Positions 23,378 through 36,100 of a stretch of 64,000 nucleotides of DNA are shown here, in pieces; the first letter of the stretch is position 1; each line of letters opens with the position of its first letter. Both the position numbers and the translations under genes were made by a program. The notes beneath the pieces were generated by a model. That model was not told the DNA's origin. It saw only the letters and a program-made list of their open reading frames with translations, and made no database searches. Source of the DNA: Chamaecyparis obtusa (taxonomy: Eukaryota; Streptophyta; Pinopsida; Cupressales; Cupressaceae); assembly GCA_027943335.1 (NCBI GenBank), contig BSBK01006039.1, positions 186,001 to 250,000 on the forward strand, read 5' to 3'.

Positions 23378-24724
23378 ATGGAGGTTTATCGGTATCAAAT
23401 GCAGCTTGAGGAAGCCAATGACCTCATAGCCTCTCTGGAAAATAGATTAAGGAGATCACTTGCGAAAAGAAAGGAGCTAGCACTACAACTGAATGAGAGC
23501 AATGAAACCATTGATGAGCTCTGTAGAAAGAGTGGATCTGACGAAGCTGAGGAGGCAGTATCTGAACTCATGGAAAAGAATCAGATCCTGACTGATGAAA
23601 TCTCTAATCTCAAAAGAGAACAAGAAGACAATGCCCCGAGGATGACTGAATTAATCGAGAAGAAGAGAAAAGCTGAAGACGAAAGAAATTTGGCAGTCAA
23701 GGCTCTGTCAGCCTCAAAGAAAGCAAGGGACCGGGCAGTGGAGGCCGTAGGAGCAAATGAACTTATTATTCTACAACTTCAAGAAGACATGTAGAGTGTC
23801 ACCCAAGAAAATGCCCACATGCAGAAAGGTTGGCATGATAGGAATGAAGCATGCAATAGACTGTCCCAAGAATTGCATCAACTAAGGGAGCAAATGAATG
23901 AACTCGAAGAGACAAATGAAATACTGAGAAGATACAACGAAAGTTCAACTAAGCTTGATGAACAACTCAAAGGTGAAAGAAGACACGAAGATCAGACCGG
24001 TTTTGGTTTCACCGGTGAAAAGGCAAAAAGGAATGGTGAGCCCTCTAGGGAAAAAGCAATCAAGAAGGATAAGATGAAATCGTTGGTGCAAAAGGATATG
24101 AATTTCCCTAACACATCTTGCAACCACTGTCGGAAATTGGGTCATAAGACCAATAACTGCAGGAATGCACTGGTAAAGACCAACAATAGCTACTGCAAGA
24201 ACTGTGGTAAAAAGGGCCACAAGACCAGTGAGTGCTCGTCCAGTCCCACATCTGTGTCCATCAGTAGCATGAGAAGCTTTAGAGGGTACTGCTACGCTTG
24301 TAATAAATTTGGACACAAAGCACAAGAATGCAGATCCAAGACAATGGCACTGAGATCCTCAAAACCAATATTCACTAAAAGAAGCAAGGACCTGAGCACA
24401 GTGAACTGTGTGAATTGTGGATTACACAAATACAATGGATCTCACAACAAGCCAACTGACACAAGAAGAATGAACTCATGGAAAGCAACTGGAGTGATCT
24501 GCTATCACTGCAAAAAAGTGGGACACAAAATCAAAGAATGCAGAAACCGATTATCCAACAACAAGAAGGAACCGGTTAAATCTGAAGAAAAGATCAACAA
24601 GGAAGAGAAGACTAAGAAAACGGTCAAACAGATTTGGTTCGTAAAAGAATCAAAAATCTCCGCTGAAGAGAAGACAGAGGAAAGATCACCATCTGCTGAT
24701 GGCGATATCTCTTCAACAAACTAA
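23378..24724 (+). pseudogene. A1 ORF1: Gag-like coiled coil with CCHC knuckles
   Basis: A 448-residue frame from ATG 23378 (MEVYRYQMQL) to TAA 24724 with one in-frame TAG at 23792, where A2 encodes Gln (EDMQSVTQ), so it is nearly intact. Residues about 1-200 are a long charged coiled coil (LENRLRRSLAKRKELALQL, LKREQEDNAPRMTELIEKK). A basic linker follows. Four CCHC knuckles of form C-x2-C-x4-H-x4-C lie at about residues 248-261 (CNHCRKLGHKTNNC), 273-286, 305-318 and 375-388; a fifth, near 344, is incomplete. CCHC knuckles bind RNA in retroelement Gag and nucleocapsid. The C-terminus is Lys/Glu rich and ends DISSTN, conserved as DISSAN in A2 and A3. There is no protease motif. Confidence 0.85.
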
Positions 24725-25065
24725 ACTATGAAGGTTTAGAGGGAACCAGTAGATCCACTACCATTCCTGGTATGACTGATGAGAGTCGGGCTCATTCGGT
24801 CGTCAAGATTAACCGGTAAGGCAAGTTTACAATCAACCTGTTGGTAAAATGGAAAAAGGTAGGTAAAGCATTTATTACTGTAGCCGTTTAACAAATAGTT
24901 ATTGTTTGGTAATTACCGTTATAACCTAGCCCTATAAAGGAAAGGGGAAATTACTCGCAAGTTTTCACTTTGCTTACTTTGTGATTTAGGAATTCTTGTG
25001 CTAAGTATTATTTTCACGCTGTGATTTCTGAGAAACCACTATCTGCAAACTACCGGTGAGGAAGA
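24725..25065 (+). promoter_or_regulatory. ORF1-ORF2 spacer with putative internal promoter
   Basis: A 341 bp non-coding gap. Its second half is strongly conserved in A2 and A3: GCATTTATTACT, GTAGCCGTTTAACAAA, GTAATTACCGTTAT, then a TATA box (TATAAAGG at 24933-24940), 126 bp before the ORF2 ATG. A2 has TATAAAA at 36943-36949 and A3 at 48093-48099, both about 145 bp before ORF2. CCGTTA/AACGG are MYB-like cores. This suggests that ORF2 has its own transcript. Confidence 0.6.
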
Positions 25066-28000
25066 ATGGCTTCATCTTCATCTACTGTGAAGTTGATCAA
25101 AGGAGATCTAGTGAACAGACCAACATACAACATCTTTCCTATGCAAAACAGAGAAAATGACATGGCTGGTGCTCTCTCTTCCATACCAAAAGGAGTCCTC
25201 TTGACCGAGGATGTTACAGCATTCATTCATGCCAAACAGGAAGAAATCAGAGAAACCTTTATTCAAGGAGAATGTGTTGCTATTTGAAGAAGGGAAACTG
25301 CTCGACAAATATGCCAATCTGTTATCTTCCAGTCTAATAAATGGTGTGTGCTACCCTGCAATCTTCCGGGAGGACCAAATTAGATTGGTGCTGAGCCGTC
25401 TTCATGAACCAGGATTCTGGCTCAACCGAGGGGCATGTCACGAGATAACCAAAGAGGATCTCCACAGGGTGATCGGGTACGACGACAAAGGGGAAGCAAT
25501 AACCCTGCGCTCCATCTCCAATTCTCTTGTCAACAAGCTGACCAAGTCGAAGTTCGATGGTCGACTCATGACTGTTAACGACATTGAAGATGGAGTGCGT
25601 TACGTGTCTGCTATTATCGGATATAAAGTCTTCCAGTCAAGCAATCTAAACAGCGTACCAGGTGGAGCAATTCATGCTGAGCATCGTGTTATGCAAGAAA
25701 ATGTCCAATATGACATTTGTACAATGCTTCGAAACCAAATCTTTGAAATTATGAAGTAGCTTGGAGTTGTGAAGAAGAAATCTATGAAGTATGGAACCCT
25801 TCTGATGTGCCTATACTTATACTTGGATTTCTTCCCAAGATTCAGAAAAGTGAATTGGAGAACAGACAAACCGATCATGCATCAAATCACTGAAATGGCA
25901 AATAAACAGGGAGACCAGCTAAGCAATGCCATGACCAAACATTTTGAAGCCTTTCAATTGGAGATGCACGAGAGGGAAAGAATTCCATCGGCAATTGTCG
26001 AACATTACAAGGATGAGGTATGTTTTCTGGTCACCACTGACAACTGCATTATTCAAGTAGTTGAACCGAGAGATGCATATGCTCTTGAGTTGGGTTACGA
26101 GATCTCAGCCAAAGACGCTAAAGCATATGCTGAGGCACTAAATGATGCAAATTTGGATCTCAGTGCCATTCGGTTCCGGCACGTACATAGAAATTCTTTA
26201 GAAACTGTCAAAAAGGACACCGATCAAAATTGTCTATAAAAGGACGCCTCCATCAAGAAAGAAATCGGCGACAGAATAGTCGAAAGGTCGAAGGAAGAAA
26301 GAAGAACCGGCACCCAGCATCCAAGAGGAAGAATTAAAAGAAACAGACCTTGAAGTCACAGTTCCTTTGATTAGGAAAAAGCAGACTGAAAAAGTATCAA
26401 AAGAGGATCCACCTAGACGAGCCAAGCCCACAATAAATGAAATTGTGGAAGGATTGAAGAAGGCTGGAAACTTAGGCACTATAAGGAGAAGATATGACTT
26501 AAGCAGTGATGAAGACAAGGACAAACTTGAGGAAGCAGTAGCATTCTGTCTTCACAAATTCAATTTTCATCCTGGTGGACTTCACACTACTCTACTGGAA
26601 CAACTTCTACAGAATATTGAGGCCCGGTGGAAAGCCGTAGAAGAAAGAGAAAAGGAAGAAAGGATACGAGCTCTTCTGGAGGTTTAGAATCACCTTACTT
26701 TGGACGAGGCAGCAGAACAGGCTAAACTACATCAGAAAACCTTTGCAATTATAAGGAGGATAGGCCTAGTGCTTATTGGAGAAATTGAAAAGGTGCACAA
26801 TGAGGAAGTCACACTATGGACCAACCTTCTTCAGACTCATCGACAAGCAGAAGAAGAAGCAGCACAAAGAGCTACCGCTAACCCGGCACCTGACATCGGT
26901 AAAGGGAAGGGGGTACTGGGGTAAGAAGCACCGGTACTAGTAGACTTAACCAAGGAACAAGCAACGAGTCCAACCGTTCTCATCTCACCAAACAAAGGTA
27001 ACTATCAACCTATGCATGTTGGTGACTTAATTACTGAAGTTATGGACTTTGGAAATGTAGACAATGCAGCTAAATGGTACACTATACTAAACAAAGAGGA
27101 CAAACAAAAGCTGATTGTCAGAATTGTAGAGACCTTCATGGACTATCATAGGACTCCTAAGGACTACAGATCCAAGTTCCCACCAGAACTAAACAACAGG
27201 TTACAAGAAAAATGGAAGACCGGACTAAGGATGAACACCAAAATCACTAGAGAAACACTACTCAAGGTTCGACCAGGGTTTAGTGAAGAAAGAATAAAGC
27301 TTCTACTAGAAGAAGCATCCATAAACCTAAAAACACTTGATAGAGTCGCAGAGATATTGAATGGATATGAGAACAAAGTCTACAAAGACAGTCTAGACTA
27401 CTGGAATAGTTATGACTTCATAGTATTAGAAGGATATGGTCCTCAGGATCAGAACAGACCTGTGCAAACAGAGGAACTCTTAACTAATGATCAACCAAAT
27501 GTTGAACAGGCAACATAAAGTGATATACCCATAGGGGAACTCCATACTGCTGAGAAGCAACAACAAAAAGAAGACCCATTGGGAGAACAACCACAAAATG
27601 TTGAAAGTAGTAAGCCACGGGAAGAAGAAGTTCAACCGGAAAGCAGAGCTCATCGAATTACGAAAGACAACAAGGGGCAAAAAGAAGAGATCCCTGTCCA
27701 CACAGATTAGCTAAGACCGGAGCAAGAGCAAGGTCAGCAAGAATACGAAGACATTCCTAGCTCATCTTAAAAAAGGAAACTAACATTTGCTGAGGAAAAA
27801 GAAGCAAAGAAAAGTAAAATCACCGAAATAGTAGTAGACATCAGCAAGATGTCAACAAGGCAGCTCAAGGAGTTGACCAAGAGGAAACATGACATGGTCT
27901 TGACTACAGTAAAGAACATCCTGTGCAACTTTGTACTAGATGCAGACGTCGATGAAGATCAACCGGTCATCGATCAACTAGAGGTACTTACATAGGCAAT

Positions 28001-28585
28001 CAGTGAGGATGTTAGAGATCCAGAGACAATGGCCATTGACCACTATAAGAAGAAAAGAGTGGAGATTCTCCACAAACAGGTTGAAGAAATCAAGGTCAAT
28101 GTGACAGCCAACTTAAAAGTGTTGCAGGAGCAATTGCAAGTGGCAAATTGTCTGATGACAAGAACATCCAATTTCGATACATTCTTGCAAGATCTGTTAG
28201 AAAAATTAGGAAAGGTCTCAGAAGAAATTAGAGTGCTGTCCAGTTTCATATTAAGAACAAAACCGCAACTACTTACAGCAGAGAAATGACAAGTTTGACT
28301 CTAACACTGAGGAAAATTGCTGAAGAAGAGTATAAGAGAATCCAAGAAATAATTGGATTTCAGATGTTTCTGGCACCAACATTTGACATTATGCAGCAAA
28401 CATCAACTTCTGTGGAGAATCTAATAAATGAACCAGACTATAAAACCGTGGAAGACATGGAGAACACAATTGTTTCTCTCAAAGAAGCCCAGAAGAATAT
28501 GGACTATGTAATCGGTCAGTGGGCACCCTTTTTACAATTGGCTAAGACTACCTACAAAGATATCTTCAAGAAACTCCAAATGTAA
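25066..28585 (+). pseudogene. A1 ORF2: large unknown protein in place of pol
   Basis: Begins MASSSSTVKLIKGDL at ATG 25066 and ends FKKLQM at 28585, about 1,170 codons, with frameshifts near 25275, 26240 and 28285 and several stops (for example TAG 26685, Gln in A3). Order: N-terminal block with AFIHAKQEE and HEPGFWL; EDLHRVIGYDDKGEAITLRS; ASAVIGYKV-like block with FQSSNLNSVPGG; KKKSMKYGTLLMCLYLYLDFF; a block around HYKDEVCFLVTTDNCIIQV; a basic nuclear-signal-like tract before DPPRR-type sequence; KWYTILNKEDKQKL and LLEEASINL; a charged low-complexity tract; and a C-terminal helical region (DHYKKKRVEILHKQVEEI). No enzyme motif is recognised. Its layout recalls plant env-like or 'putative plant transposon' proteins, which is inference only. 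Confidence 0.75.
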
Positions 28586-28818
28586 ATTCCTCAGAGCAGC
28601 TACACCCTTTGTCCTCTGGAGGCAAAAAGGGGAAAATGGTAATAAAGTGACAAAACTGAAAGTAAACAGAAGCAGAACAGAGGAGAACACCAGAGCATCT
28701 AGACAGGGGAAGTGTTCTACAGAACAATACAGTGTAGAACTTTCAGCCAGGGGAACCAATACAAGGCACTATGATCAGTAAGTGAGTGAAGTTTGTGTAT
28801 AGTTTTGCCACCAATGAC

Positions 28819-28830
28819 AAAGGGGAAGAT
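28819..28830 (+). promoter_or_regulatory. Element A1 polypurine tract
   Basis: AAAGGGGAAGA directly before the 3' LTR, the expected plus-strand primer. A2 (AAAGAGGAAGA) and A3 (AAAGGGGAAGA) match on the minus strand. The preceding CCACCAATGAC is also conserved. Confidence 0.85.
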
Positions 28831-29891
28831 TGTTAGCAATTCAAGTTGTCATTAGTGTCCATCCACAAACACTATGCACCGGTAAGGGGTCACCGGTCAT
28901 TCACAACACTTAGAAGACACCAGTAGGTATGCACCGGTCGATAATACTGAGCGGTAAGGACACACACTGGTCTTAGTATGCATAAGTTGAACCGGATATA
29001 AGGTCACACCAGTCTAAAGTAGGCTAAAGGTCCGCATCGGGTTTAGTGGATCAGTTTGAGTTAACAGCTGAATTATATGGGACATCCACTGCTTAGAAGT
29101 GGAGTTAGCTTTTTAACAAGAGTTAGCTTTAAATCATGCATATGTCTTGCAAGGTAAACTCCAGTTTAGAGTGCATAGCTCTTTTGCTGATTGCATGATT
29201 TATTGTAGAGTTTGCAGCGTAGCGGTTCTATGAGTTAAGGGTTTCATTAGGGAGAATCTCTTATATAAATACAGGTCATAGGACGCAAGATAAGTTGTTG
29301 TTGAGATGAGATGATTGCATAGAGCAGAGGAGAGATATCTTTTGAGAAATGCTGCACAAAAGTAGCAGAGTTCAACAACCAGGCTAACAAGGAACAAAGG
29401 TATGATCTAATCAGACATTCAGTGTCACAATAGATCATTACGTTTATCAGTAGTGAAAGTATATTCAAATCCCTATATTAGGGTGGACCTAATCGGTTCA
29501 TTGTAAAAATCCCCTAACAGGGTAACATCTTTGGTGATGTTTAAAGTCCTGTAACCAGGCAACCTTTAATAGGGTTCAGATCTTAATCGATCTTTGTAAA
29601 ATCCCTTAACCGGGTAGCACTATGATCAGTGCTTTGTAAGCTCCTAATAGGGCACCTTCATTCTACAGGAGTGAAGTTGTGAGCTTTGTCTCACCGTGGT
29701 TTTTTCATTCTAACCGAGGGTTTCCACGTATAAACACCTTTGTTGATCTGAGTCATTCTGCTTAAGATAGTAAATGGTTGATTAACTTTCTGTTCTTTAA
29801 TGCAAAATCTGTTTGCTAGTTTTAGAATTAAAAAAAAAAATTGTGTTACTGATTCACCCCTCCCCTCTCAATAACCGGTAGATTATTAACA
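28831..29891 (+). repeat. Element A1 3' LTR
   Basis: 1061 bp, very similar to 22264-23320 by eye, with scattered substitutions. TATAAATA is at 29264-29271. Ends ATTATTAACA, then the target duplication ATTAT. Confidence 0.93.
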
Positions 29892-29896
29892 ATTAT

Positions 29897-31350
29897 ATGG
29901 GGCCCAAATCAGGTCTGACACAATCCCCAACCCATACGCTATTTTCCAAGGTTGTTTTGCCTAGAATTTTGGGCCCAAATCATTAAAAAAGATCACACAT
30001 CTCCTATAGGGCTGGAACTCATTTTCGAAGGGTATTTGCTATAAATTAGGGGCCCTCTTTTGGCCTCTCATTGTGCACGTTAGAATAGGACTGGCTCCTT
30101 TTTTTAATTTCAATGCTTGGCGTCTCATTGATGGGCCCTAAGTATCCATATTTAGACCCTACCGACCTGGTTTAAGGCTGGAGTAAATACTCCAGCCCCC
30201 ACACGCTACACATTGGGCAAGGTTTAATTTGGTTTGGATCTGTTTTAAGGGGCCCATACGTTTCATATATTTCGGGCTGCATGCTTCTACTTTTGTAACA
30301 AATTACGAGGCTTCATTTCTCCATTTCAAAGTGCAAGGCTCGTCCTTTAAGATTCAAGTTGCAATTCCTAGGCTTAAGATGAGACACAAATTTCATAGGT
30401 AGCAAAAGGAGGCTCAGCCCGAATATGAGAGACAAAATTAGAGGCAAGAGAAAGGGCTTAGATCCAAGATGAGACACAAATGACATTGGTAGCAAATCAT
30501 GTCTCAGTCCCAAGATGAAGCAAAAATCACATGGGTAAGCATGTCTCATCTCTAAAAAAAATTTATACTTAGCCAAATTTTATCTCTTCCTAGCCAAATT
30601 TTGTTTCGATACTTAGCCAAATTTTCTCAATTTTTCTCTATTGCAGCCTTTCACATCTCAGCCAAATGCCAAATTACTCAAAACAGAACTGCTGACCGCA
30701 TTAAGGTAACAAAAAAGGGGGTCCTCATCTGTGATGGGGTGGTGTTGTGAAAACCTCACAACAAGATGCTCATATCATGAGGGCGTAGCTTCACTGTTTG
30801 GGATGCATATAAGGCAAATTCAAAATTCAAATACAAAAGTTTTCACACAGTTCTGATATAATTGTCTCAATAGTATTGTGTTTACAGCTTTTGAAATATA
30901 ATTAACAATTTTTTTATGCTTCATCTCTATGGTTTTATCATGGTATTGTTTAGTTTGTTGCTTCTTTTAAGGGAAAAGGTTAGACTTCTTTAAATTGAAC
31001 ATTACGGAGTAGATGTGTTGTTAAGGATCTAAGAGAAGAATTATATCAGGAATAACAAAGGGGAAAGTGGTATAAAGCATTAGTTTCATGAACCCTCAAA
31101 TTTTGATTGAATCTTGCTAAGTTGCTGTGAATGTTCACTTACGATTTGACTCTATAGCCCTAATAAGGCACTGGCCTAAAATTTGAAATCTTTCAAATCA
31201 GAGTAAAATTTAAAAAAAAAAGGAATGCAAAATCAAATTTACTTTCATGTTGTTGCTAATTGGTTAAGGTAGGTTTATATTCTCAAAGAAAGAAAGAAAG
31301 CAAATCCAATTATAGGGATATAATAGCCAAGGTTCTGGATTATCATACAT
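29897..31350. other. Non-coding, partly old LTR-like
   Basis: No supportable gene. A block at about 30710-30763 (GGGGGTCC..., then TGTGAAAACCTCACAACA) matches 62812-62855, which on the minus strand is a probable LTR start (TGTTGTGAGG). So part of this interval is an old LTR in minus orientation, into which A1 inserted. AGCCAAATTTT is repeated three to four times near 30570-30630. A GAAA run lies near 31288. Confidence 0.45.
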
Positions 31351-31794
31351 TTTCTTCGTTAAATGAATGAGAATATTTCTGCTAAACAATACTGAACAAT
31401 TTGTTTTAATAGGATTAGAAGGTATTGTTATAGGGATACCCCCCTTGGTCTTGTGGAACCAAAAGTGCAGAATGATTTAGCCATGGGGTTAATGCTAATC
31501 CTAACCGGTTACTGAGAGGGGGGAGGGGGGGTGAATCAGTAAACACTATTTCTATTGCAATTTTAAAACTTGTATAAATTTCTTCGTTAAATGAATCAGA
31601 ATATTTCTGCTAAATTTGTTTTAATAGGATTAGAAGGTATTGTTATAGGGATACCCCCCTTGGTCTTGTGGAACCAAAAGTGTAGAATGATTTAGCCATG
31701 GGGTTAATGTTAATCCTAAGCGGTTACTGAGAGGGGGGAGGGGGGGTGAATCAGTAAACACTATTTCTATTGCAATTTTAAACTTTGTATAAAT
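31351..31794. repeat. Tandem duplication across the host/A2 LTR junction
   Basis: Copy 1 (31351-31578, 228 bp) and copy 2 (31579-31794, 216 bp) each contain host flank, the target site GTTAA and the first 85 or so bp of the A2 LTR. Copy 2 lacks about 12 bp (near ACAATACTGAACAA). Both breakpoints share TTTCTT, so the duplication used microhomology after A2 had inserted. Confidence 0.88.
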
Positions 31795-32833
31795 TTTCTT
31801 GCAAGACAAGCAGAATGTAAACAATCATCCACAAGCATAAATAAAATTACTCAGATCAACACATCATGTATACGTGGAAATCCTCGGTTAGAAGGGAAAA
31901 AAACCATTGCGAGACAGAGCTCACAACTTCACTTCTGTAGAAATAAAGACGCCCTGTTAGGAACTTACAAAGCAGTTGTGAAGGTGCTACTTGGTTAATA
32001 GATTTGATAGAAGATTGGTTAAGATCTTAACTTTGTTAGGAGTTGCCTGGTTAGAAGACTTTCAACATCAACAAAGATGTTACCTTGTTAAAGGATTTTT
32101 ACAAAGAAACGATTAGGGTTCACCTTGATTGAGGGATTTCAATATGCTTTCACACCTTATAAAAGCAATGGTCTTAATTGACACTGATTGTCTGATTAGA
32201 TCATACCTGTTGATCTCTTCCTTGGTTTGCTTGGCTGTTGAATCTTTTCTGCTTCTTTGCCTTTCACCTCTGGTGACTGTAATCTCTCTCTTCTCTGCTC
32301 TCTCTATTCAACAACTATCAAAAACTCTTTTTCTTGCGTCCTATGATTTGTATTTATACAAAAGTTCATCTCAATGAAACCCTTAACTCGTAGAACCGCC
32401 AGGATGTAAACTCATCCTTAAATCATGCAACAAAGCAAAAAAGATTTGTGTTCTGATCTCGAGTTTACCTTGAAACATCCACGTAGACATACAATTAACT
32501 CCTGTTAAAAAGCTAACTTCAGTTCTAAACGGTGGATGCTCCGCACATTCCGGTTTTATCTCAAACTGCTCCTCATAATCCAGTGTGGATCTTTATGCAC
32601 TTTGACCGGTATAAATCTTATACCCGGTCCATCCTTGTATGTAATATAAGACCAGTACAATGTACTTGGTTCGGTCCACCGCTGCATCTCCGTAGCATAG
32701 TCTACCGGTGCATACACTCTGTTATAGTCTACCGGTGCCTTTAAAGTAATGTGAGAGAACTACCGGTGAACCTATACTGGTGGGAATGGTGTTTGCATCT
32801 AACTTCACTAATGACAACTTAAATTTGCTAACA
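31708..32833 (-). repeat. Element A2 3' LTR
   Basis: Plus strand runs TGTTAATCCTAAGCGG to TTTGCTAACA. It has a long G-run (GAGGGGGGAGGGGGGG at about 31730-31746), TATTTATA at 32351-32358 and an ACCGGT cluster at about 32600-32775. Confidence 0.9.
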
Positions 32834-32845
32834 ATCTTCCTCTTT
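32834..32845 (-). promoter_or_regulatory. Element A2 polypurine tract
   Basis: Minus strand AAAGAGGAAGAT next to the 3' LTR edge, matching A1 and A3 with one change. Confidence 0.75.
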
Positions 32846-33110
32846 GTCATTGGTGGAAAAACCATACTCACTTACTCATCATAATTAATACCTTGTCCTG
32901 TAGACTTTTCTTTTCCCCTGGTGGCACACTTCCCCTGTTCCAGACTTCCCTTGTCCAAGTGCTTTAGCTCTTTTGTTCTGGTTCTGTAGCTATTCTGGCT
33001 TTGACCGTCTGACCATTCTGACCTTCTGTTCTGATCTCTTCCTTCCCATTTCTTCGTCTTCTTCCCTGTTTTGCCTCCATTGGACAAAGCGTTTAGCTTC
33101 ACTTGTGTTT

Positions 33111-36100
33111 TTACATTTGTAGCTTTGTGAAGATATCTTTATAAATATTCCTTGCTGAATGAAGAAACAATGCCCATTGACCGGTTACATGTTCAATGTT
33201 CTTCTGTGTTGCTTTTAGAGAGACAATAATGTTCTCCATGTCCTCCACAGTTTTGTAGTCCGGTTCGTTGATCAAATTCTCAGCCGATGATGCAGTTTGT
33301 TGCATTGCATCAAATGTGGGGGCCAGAAACAATTGAAATCCAATGATGTCTTGGATTCTCTTAGTCTTCTCTTTAGAAGTCTTTCTCAAAATGAGAGCAA
33401 GACTTGTCATTTCTGTGCTGAAGTTTGTTGCAGACTTATTCTTGATGTCAAACTGAGAAGACAAAGCTCTTATGTCTTCTGAAGTCTTTGCTAACTTCTC
33501 TATTAGATCTTGCAAGAATATATCAAAATTGGAAGCTCTTGTCATCAAACTTCCTGCCACTTGAATTTGTTGTTGAAGAATTCTCAAATTGGTTATCACA
33601 GTCACCTTTATTTCTTTAACTTGTTTACGGAGAATCTCTATTCTCTTCTTTTCATAATGATCTATTGCTACAGTCTCCGAATCTGTCAGGTCACCACTGA
33701 TTGCTTCTGCCTATACTTCGAGCTGATCTATAACAGGTTCATCTTCATCGATGTCAGCATCAGGTACGAAGTTGCACAAAATATTCTTGACAATGGTCAG
33801 GACCATGTCCCATGTCCTGTTTCCTCTTGGTTAGCTCCTTTAGCTGCCTTGTTGATATTTTGCTGATGTCAACCACATTCTTTGTTGCCTTGCTCCTTTT
33901 GGCTTCTTTGGCTTCAACAAATGATAACTCCCTCTTGGATGAGGAGCTTGGTATATTGGCCTATTCTTTTTGACTGGGTGGCTGTAGCAGTTGTTCTTCT
34001 ATAGGAATCTCTTGTTCCTTCTCCGCTTGAGCTAACTCTCCCGGTAATGTCACATTTTCCAGTTGTGCCTCCTCTTCTGGTAGGACTTGCTCATTCTTTG
34101 CTTCCACTTCCGGTTGCACTTCAACTTCTGGTTATGCATCCTCTTCTTGTGGGAGTTTCTCTTCCAGTGGGACTTCTTCCTTGTGCTGCTCTTCAGCTGT
34201 ATGTAATTCTCCCATAGGTATATCATTTCCCAGCTCTTGTTCTACTGAGGGGACTACCTGTTCAACATTTACTTGCTCACCAAATGCAAACTCTTCTGTT
34301 TGAACATTTTCCTTACCGGTTGCAGGTTCTTCACGAGTAGTGAATTGAACCGGTGGTGCTTGTATTGTTTGAGTTTGATCTTGTGGACCTGTCCTTTCAA
34401 GAGCATTGAAGTCATACTACTACCATAAATCTAAAGTCTCTTTATAGACTTCGTTTTCATATCCGTTGAGAATCTTGGCTACTCTACACTTGGTATTCAA
34501 GTTCATTGATACTTCTTCTAGTAGAAGCTTGATTCTCCCTTCACTGAGACCAGGTCTAACCTTAGATAATGTCTCCTTATTGATTTTAGCGCTAGTGTCT
34601 AGACCGGTTCTCCATTTGGTCATTAGCCTAGAATTTAATTCTGGGGGAAACTTGGCCCTATAGTCCCTTGGAGTTATGTTGTAATCCATAAAAGTTTCCA
34701 CTATAGCTACTATTATAGCCTATTTATCTTCTTCGTCTAACAGACTATACCACTTAGGAGCATTTTCTACTTCTCCAAAATCCATCACTTCATCAACAAT
34801 ATCATTGACAAACATGGTGCAAGTATTACCTTTTTCTTGAGAATTTAGAACAATTGGACGAGCTGGATCACTGCCTTTGTCATAAGTGATGTCTACAATT
34901 ACCGGTTCTATAGGATTCCTTTCTTTGACCGGTGCTTCAGCTCCAAGCACTCCTTTTCCTTTTTTGGTGTTAGGGATTGATGGAACTGTGGTTCTTTGGC
35001 ATGCTTCCTTTGCTTGCTACTGGGTCTGAAGAAGTTTGGTCCATATGGCTACTCCTTCATCATGCACTTTCTCAGCTTTTCCAAGAAGCATTAGACCGAT
35101 CCTCTTCTTTGTCAGGAAAATTTGTTGATGCAGTTCAGCTTGTTGAGTGTCTTCTTCCAGAGTGAGGTGATTTTGTACCTCAAGCAGAGCTCAAATCCTT
35201 AGCTCCTTTTCTTTGTCCATTGAAGCTTTCCACCTAGCTTCAAAAATCTCTTGGAGATCATCCGGTACAATCTTCTGAAGTTCAATGGGTGAGAGGTTAA
35301 ATTTATAGATACAGTGAACTACTGCTTCCTTTATCTTTCTCCTGTCTTCTTCATTTGCAAACTGATATCTTGTGTTGTTTGAACTCATTCCACCGGTTTC
35401 TATCAATGCTGCCACAAATTCATCAATTGTGAGCTTTCTCCTTCTTGGTGGATCCTCCTTCATCGGTTTACCATATTTCCTCTTTCTGACTAGAGGAATT
35501 GTGTCTTCTGATTCTTTTTCTTCTTGTTCTGCTTCTTGTGTGCTGGGAACCAGTTGAGCTCTCTTCCTTTGAGCCTTGGGTTGTTCTGTCACCGATTTCT
35601 TCTTTGGTGTGGGGTTCCTTTTAGTGTAGACATTTTTTATCGGTGCCCTCTTCTTCAGATTCTCTTGAATCTCTTCGAATGTACCAAATTGGTGGGCAGT
35701 GAGATCTAGATTAGCTTCGGTCAAGGCATCAGCATATCCCTTCGCAATCTTGGTGGTGATCTCATAACCCAGTTCAAGAGCATATCCTGTTCTCGGTTCC
35801 ACTACTTGAATGATGCAGTGATTGGTGGACACCAAAAAGCATACATCATCCTTATATGAGTCAACAATAGCTGACGACACTTGCTCCCTTGCATGCATTC
35901 TCAGTTGAAATGCCTCAAAATATTCGGTCATAACTTTACCCAACTGGTTTCCTAGTTGGTTGGCCATTTCACTTATTTGATGCATAAGCGGTCGATCGGT
36001 TCCCCATGTCATCTTTCCAATTCTCGGGAAGAAATTTTGATAGTAGAAGTAGAGACATACCAGAAGGGTCCCGTACTTAATGAATTTCTTCTTAACAATG

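Larger units (their letters stand above)
22264..29891 (+). mobile_element. Element A1: family A pol-less LTR retrotransposon
   Basis: 7628 bp with LTRs of 1057 and 1061 bp, and perfect target duplications ATTAT at 22259-22263 and 29892-29896. LTRs start TGTTAGCAATTCAAG and end ATTATTAACA (first copy AAGA). It has a primer site for tRNA-Met, a purine tract AAAGGGGAAGA before the 3' LTR, ORF1 (Gag-like) and ORF2 (unknown). No protease, integrase, RT or RNase H motif is found in any frame. The purine tract with TGACAAAGGGG and the LTR end with CACCCTTCCCCTCTCAG resemble SIRE-type copia ends, so a copia partner probably supplied enzymes. Confidence 0.93.
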
